From Parietaria judaica (taxonomy: Eukaryota; Streptophyta; Magnoliopsida; Rosales; Urticaceae): a DNA stretch of 64,000 bases. A program made the translations under genes and the position numbers. How positions within the stretch are numbered: position 1 is the first letter of the stretch; each line of letters opens with the position of its first letter. Below the pieces are notes generated by a model. The model was not told the origin of the DNA, made no database searches, and saw only the letters and a list, made by a program, of their open reading frames with translations. Positions 59,816 to 64,000 of the stretch are shown here, one piece after another. The stretch lies in assembly GCA_954871525.1 (NCBI GenBank), contig OX940866.1, positions 11,803,001 to 11,867,000 on the forward strand, in the 5' to 3' direction.

Positions 59816-62800
59816 TCAACGTTTCTTTTTTCCTTGCAACGGTAACGGACCGTATAGTGCGAGGCGCGAAGTCCCTTCCACTAGCCGTTGGTGGAAGTAG
59901 TTTCTATACAGATCCCAGAATTCATCTCTGCAAGACAATATACACCGTTAGAAAATGAGACTATTAATCCCAGGGGAACTAGCAAACCGAGATGATGAGC
60001 AGACCTGACTTGCGGAAGCGTAAGCAAGGAGTAACCCTTCACATCAGGCCGTACGTCGAGTAAAATTACTGCCAACCTTGACAGCCCTAATGCCTCCATG
60101 TCAATTAGCTTCTTTATTCTGGCAAGTCACACAATCAAGCTATTTAGATGCAATAAAAAAATGAAGGTCGATATCTCTCGGGTATTGCAGTTTAATTAAA
60201 ACAATAAAAGAATGTTACAAGATCAGAAAGATTAGTTGCTCCAAGTCCGAGCAATATCGGTATGGAATCAGTCGATAACTGCAATCAGGTTGATTTTGCG
60301 GAAAAAGAAAGTGAAAGAAAGGGTTTGTACCATCCTCGACCAAGTTAAGAAAGGGTTTGATCTAAAAGAAATCGAAAAGAAAGTTCGGGATTTCAGTAAG
60401 GGTGATCATTGACCTGCTTGGTGTACCGCTAGCAATATTGACCCGGCGCTTTAACAAAGATACCTGCATAAGGAGCAGCGGAAAAGAGTAAGATACTTTT
60501 ATGGCCAAGTCCCAAGTAAAATTATAAAATAAGGTGTGGCAAATCTCACATGATTATTGGAAAACACAATAGCCATTGCTTAATTCTCACAGTACATGTA
60601 TCCCGCAAAAGAAACAAGAGGAAAAACAAGTCGATTATGAAAATCAAAATTAAAAACCCGTGAAATGCATCTGGGTTTAGGATCAGACTGACGTGCAAAT
60701 ATACAATTCAGCATCTTGTGCTTTGATTACAAGTGTGTGTGTCATCACCTCCCAAATTCCAAAAAAAGCATGTTACAGCAACTTAAAGCGACAAAAACAA
60801 GTACAATGAACAGAACGTACCACGTAAACAAAAAAAAAAAGATAATCAAGATCAGAAGCATAAGAAACTTGTTTCTGAGTAGATCAGACTGACGTGCAAA
60901 TATATTATTCAGCATCCCTACGGCTCTGATAATAAGTTTAGAGTGTCATCATTTTCTAAATCAGAAAACTAGTTTGTGGTGTTAAGGTGGTTAATGAAAC
61001 TTCAGACAACACAAAAACATTTTAGATTAAAAAAATATCAAGACAAATGAAGAAAAATACTAAAGAAAAGGCGTCCTAGTGAAAGTATGGAATCAGACTG
61101 ACGTGCAAATATATATTCAACTCGGCATTGTTGTACTTTGATATTATTTATGAATGTCATCATCTCCATTTCCGGGTAGCAAATTGATTGTAAAGAGTTT
61201 AACCTTCAACACCCAACATGAAATTGCCATAAATAAAACATGGAAAATTTCCGAACAAGATATGTTCAGCATATTGAAAGTTAAGCTAACTGATTTATTC
61301 AACCAGGCTCATGCTACGATAACAATTGATCAAGTGTTGCCATATCAATTACGAGCAACTTAGTAAGACATTAAAAACAAAAACTCGAAACTAATTCTCT
61401 ATCTATTGAACATTAGGATCAGACTGACGTGCAAAAACAAAGATCAACATTGCTGTGCTCTGATTAAGAGTGTATAATCATCACCTCCCAAAGTTCAACA
61501 ACAAGCAACTTGTTAAGGAGTTATTAAAAGGAAAAGCAGAAATGCAATATCGATTAGCCATCTAATGAGCATTAGGATCAGACTGACGTGCAAATACAAA
61601 GATCAGCATTGCTGCGCTCTGATTAAGAGTTTGTATGATCATCATCTCCCAAAGCTCAACAGCAAACAACTCGTTATGGAGATATTAAGAGGAAAAGCGA
61701 AAAGTTAATTCTCGAAGAAAAAAAAAATCAACTTTTCAACCAATGAAGCATTAGGATCAGACTGACGTGCAAATACAAAGATCAGCATTGCTGCGCTCTG
61801 ATTAAGAGTTTGTATGATCATCATCTCCCAAGTTCAACAATAAGGAACTCATTAACAACATTCACAGGAAATTAGAGACAAAACCCAAAGGCGCAATATT
61901 TAGCATATACGGATACTGCAAAATGTTTTTTAGTTTAAACTTTGGATACTATAAAACTTGCGACTTCATGAAAGTTTAGAATACGATGGAGACTGAAATG
62001 CAAATTGTATGGGACCCTAATTGTACAGAGGGTTGATGGCTAGTCCTCAAAGTCTTTTAACTTTTGCAACCACAATGTATAGATAGTTGAACTAGCCTTA
62101 TTCAACGTTTGAGCTCGCAGAAAATCATTTGATTCGAAGTTCAAACAATGGAAAGTTTACATATTTAACACTAGATGGCAATAGAAAGCTACCTGTTCTT
62201 CGACCTTCATATGCTTCGAAAATAGCTTCACAGCGGGGCATTCTACAGCAAGTGAACGAAAACCCCTGCAGAAACATGTAATAATCATTTAGTCGCAGTT
62301 CCAGTCTAGAATCTTAAAAATCCTGAAACATAAATGGATTCTCACTTTAGAAGTTCTATTGCTCTCAAGGCAGAAGCAGCGATGACAAGGATCGCCGGAC
62401 TCCCCGCGTCGATCTTCCCTTCTGAGAGCCAGTTTTCACAAAGAACTTCCTTCCAGGTTGGGCCAAAAGCCTGCTTCACATCTTCTCCGACAGAGGCCGT
62501 AACTTGGTCCGGGCATTGAGACAGTCCCAAAATGCACGAATCTGCTGCAAAACCATTAACTAATCCCATGAGCTATGGACATGGTTGTTATCTCCAGAGT
62601 TTCGAGCTTAATTCATTTCCGTATTTCAACAAATACACACCTGAGACCGATTCCAACTCGAGAGAAGAGAGCTGGACGCCATTAGCGGACTGGTACTGAG
62701 CAAGGAAGAGCTTAAGCTGCTCGGAGGCGGAGATTGGCAGTGCCTCAACGCGAGCTCCGTCATCGCCGCCGAGCCGTGGACTCTTCTTGCTCTTCTTCTT

Positions 62801-62887
62801 CTTCTTCTCGAGGTCGCCGGTGGCGGCGAGAGGCTTCCTCTTCGTCTGGCTAGGGTTTGAGAGAGAGGTCGACGGCTTCTTCTTCAT
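59816..62887 (-). CDS. CMSS1: CMSS1-like (Cms1) ribosome-biogenesis protein, 6 exons
   Basis: Exons on the minus strand: 62641-62887, 62346-62544, 62193-62265, 60414-60463, 60005-60118 and 59816-59927; the phases join to 795 nt, about 264 residues. The N-terminus is a Lys-rich, probably nuclear/nucleolar stretch (MKKKPSTSLSNPSQTKRKPL; EKKKKKSKK). The core matches the Cms1 family: CPAVKLFSKHMKVEEQVSLL, KRRVNIASGTPSRIKKLIDM, EALGLSRLAVILLD, GYSLLTLPQVRDEFWDLY and YFHQRL. Cms1 is associated with 90S/small-subunit processing particles in yeast. Exon 2 has tandem acceptors (GCAGCAG). Intron 3 (60464-62192) hosts six C/D-box RNAs. I see no damage; the exact role in plants is inferred from the family. 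Confidence 0.9.
60677..60755 (-). ncRNA. C/D-box snoRNA, copy 1 of 6
   Basis: On the gene strand: box C GTGATGA (60742-60748), box D CTGA (60683-60686), a terminal stem from TTGGGA pairing with TCCTAA, and a guide TTTGCACGTCAGT directly before box D. A D'-like CTGA lies in the middle. It is intronic in the CMSS1-like gene, the usual plant arrangement for processed snoRNAs. Confidence 0.85.
60879..60958 (-). ncRNA. C/D-box snoRNA, copy 2 of 6
   Basis: Box C ATGATGA (60946-60952), box D CTGA (60884-60887), and the same 13-nt guide before box D. The terminal stem is TAGA with TCTA. The segment before D' differs from the other copies (GAGCCGTAGGGATG). Confidence 0.83.
61087..61169 (-). ncRNA. 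C/D-box snoRNA, copy 3 of 6
   Basis: Box C ATGATGA (61157-61163), box D CTGA (61093-61096), and a perfect 5-bp terminal stem ATGGA/TCCAT. The guide before box D is unchanged, while D' is degenerate (CCGA). Confidence 0.83.
61413..61492 (-). ncRNA. C/D-box snoRNA, copy 4 of 6
   Basis: Box C GTGATGA (61478-61484), box D CTGA (61419-61422), and the same guide. D' is TTGA. The central part (CAGAGCACAGCAATG) is one base from copies 5 and 6. Confidence 0.85.
61572..61652 (-). ncRNA. C/D-box snoRNA, copy 5 of 6
   Basis: Box C ATGATGA (61639-61645), box D CTGA (61578-61581), D' CTGA. Its core appears identical to copy 6, so the last duplication is recent or homogenised. Confidence 0.86.
61751..61832 (-). 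ncRNA. C/D-box snoRNA, copy 6 of 6
   Basis: Box C ATGATGA (61818-61824), box D CTGA (61757-61760), D' CTGA, and terminal stem TTGGGA/TCCTAA. It is the most upstream copy in gene orientation, about 360 nt after the intron's 5' splice site. Confidence 0.86.
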
Positions 62888-62996
62888 TTTCAGAAACGTA
62901 GGGTTTAATACAGTAAGGAGTGAGAGAAGTGGGGTTTTAGGAGTGAAGATTGATCGGGTTTCGGGTATTCGGGTTATCGGGTACTGCCTTAAATAA
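62888..62996 (-). promoter_or_regulatory. CMSS1-like gene 5' UTR with telo-box
   Basis: On the gene strand AAACCCTA (62899-62906) lies about 12 bp before the start codon, a telo-box as in plant translation and ribosome genes. The TATA position is not clear. Confidence 0.5.
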
Positions 62997-63202
62997 TTTA
63001 GTAACAGATTGCTGACGTTTTCGATATATTTTAGGGAAATTTGCGGCGGAAGTTACTGAACTCATCAATGTGAAACTTACTAATGTCATAATTTTATTGC
63101 AAGTACGCTCTTAGAAAGTTAAATCTACCTTTTTTTTTTCGACTTGTTAGACGTGCCACATCGATACCTATGCTTACATGTCATTTGTGGGCCCCTCTCT
63201 GC

Positions 63203-63734
63203 TAGGGGTGCAAATAATACCCGGAAACCGGGTAATTATCCGGAACCGAATCCGTATCCGGATTTAAAAACCAGAACCGAAACCGTATCCGAATTCCAGT
63301 TCCGGGTACCCGTATCCGGATTCAAAACCGGTTCCGGGTACCGGGTAGTAAAATTAAAAAAACCAGGTACCCGGTACCCGGTTTATTACCCTGTTTTAGT
63401 TTTGTTTTTTGTTTTTATATTTTTATGTTAATTTAATTTTTAGGGTTAGTCTTTAAGGCTCGACTTCATTTTCACTCTCGCCTCCCTCGCATCTCGCCGA
63501 CTTCATTTCCTTCCCCGACTTCAGGTTCTCGCCGACGCTGCCTCTCTCCGACGCCGCGTAAAATCCGGGTACCCGGATCCGGTTCCCAAAACCGGGTACC
63601 GGGTACCGGTACCGGGTATCAAAATACAGATACCCGGATTTCGTATACCAGTTCCGGGTATCAATTTTCGGATACCCGGATTCCGGTTCCGGGTACCTCG
63701 AAAAAACCGGGTACCCTACCCGGTTGCACCCCTA
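63203..63734. mobile_element. Non-autonomous hAT-like element, TAGGGGTG family (CCGGGTACC type)
   Basis: The ends are TAGGGGTGCAAATAATA and CGGTTGCACCCCTA, with an exact 8-bp duplication CTCTCTGC (63195-63202 and 63735-63742). CCGGGTACC/TATCCGG repeats crowd both ends. The centre (about 63470-63560) is non-repetitive and C-rich. No ORF. Confidence 0.95.
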
Positions 63735-63742
63735 CTCTCTGC

Positions 63743-64000
63743 CCTGCAACCGACAAGCGTCGTCGTCAATGCCAACCTCGCGACCGCATTCTACTTCCCC
63801 TGATAGCTCTCGTCGCTAGAATACGAGCAGTGGAGCACGGTTGGGAGGACCGTCGGAAAAGACCCCGCATATGCCATGTAAACATAAGCAGTGACGTGGC
63901 GCGTTTGACATGGTAAAAATATGGCATTTAACGTCGTAAGAGTGTATTTGTAATAAATTATAAAAATATAAAGTTATTTACTTTCACAGCAAAAAAGTTA
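63743..64000. other. Spacer at window end
   Basis: Nothing recognised; composition moves from GC-rich to AT-rich. Confidence 0.5.

Noticed and set aside
60242..60283. Possible extra exon in the CMSS1-like gene (TTGCAG acceptor near 60281)
   Set aside because: The frame stops soon after, and skipping it gives a direct match to the conserved family sequence across the 60413/60118 junction.

Overview
The window is nuclear DNA from a flowering plant, most likely a dicot. The support is spliced single-copy genes for plant TOM40 and a CMSS1-like protein, a plant UBL5, and dense nested plant transposons (Tat-lineage Ty3/gypsy, Ty1/copia, hAT, PIF/Harbinger, MULE, Helitron, tRNA-derived SINE). I cannot name the species. 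All exon and element borders were read by eye from splice signals, terminal repeats and target-site duplications (TSDs).

Layout. 1-8620 is a three-level nest: a decayed Tat-type gypsy element with its 3' LTR sits in an antisense copia relic, which itself interrupts a hAT copy. A related solo LTR follows (8723-9670), then a SINE. The first host gene is UBL5 (10684-10905). 12606-17689 is a PIF/Harbinger element with an intact Myb-like ORF, a truncated transposase and two younger hAT insertions. A long-TIR MITE (17936-18387) and a hAT copy (18683-20112) come next. 20224-36358 is a five-deep nest: a Helitron contains a hAT, which contains a SINE and a TAGGGGTG-ended hAT-like element, which contains a very young, almost complete 11.9 kb Tat retrotransposon with a spliced antisense gene (30635-33230). 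Two more DNA transposons follow.

37934-48484 is a MULE with terminal inverted repeats over 1.3 kb long. It carries a broken DUF1985 (ULP-associated) gene and is split by a copia element, which itself contains a 2.7 kb unclassified insertion. Two hAT elements (49734-51445) and AT-rich spacer lead to the gene-rich right end. This holds TOM40 on the minus strand (11 exons, 53407-56872), a probable Pack-MULE (57125-58415), a foldback element, and the CMSS1-like ribosome-biogenesis gene on the minus strand (6 exons, 59816-62887). Its 1.7 kb third intron holds six tandem C/D-box snoRNA copies.

How things fit together. The three host genes serve basic growth: splicing or ubiquitin-like function, mitochondrial import and ribosome assembly. 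All have telo-box and/or TGGGCC (site II) motifs just upstream. The snoRNA array sits in a ribosome-assembly gene, so guide RNA and assembly factor would be made from one transcript. The two Tat elements share TAG CAA TTA at the gag-protease/pol boundary, which matches the tobamovirus readthrough context. The hAT-like families each carry their own dense short subterminal motif, suggesting separate transposase-binding arrays.
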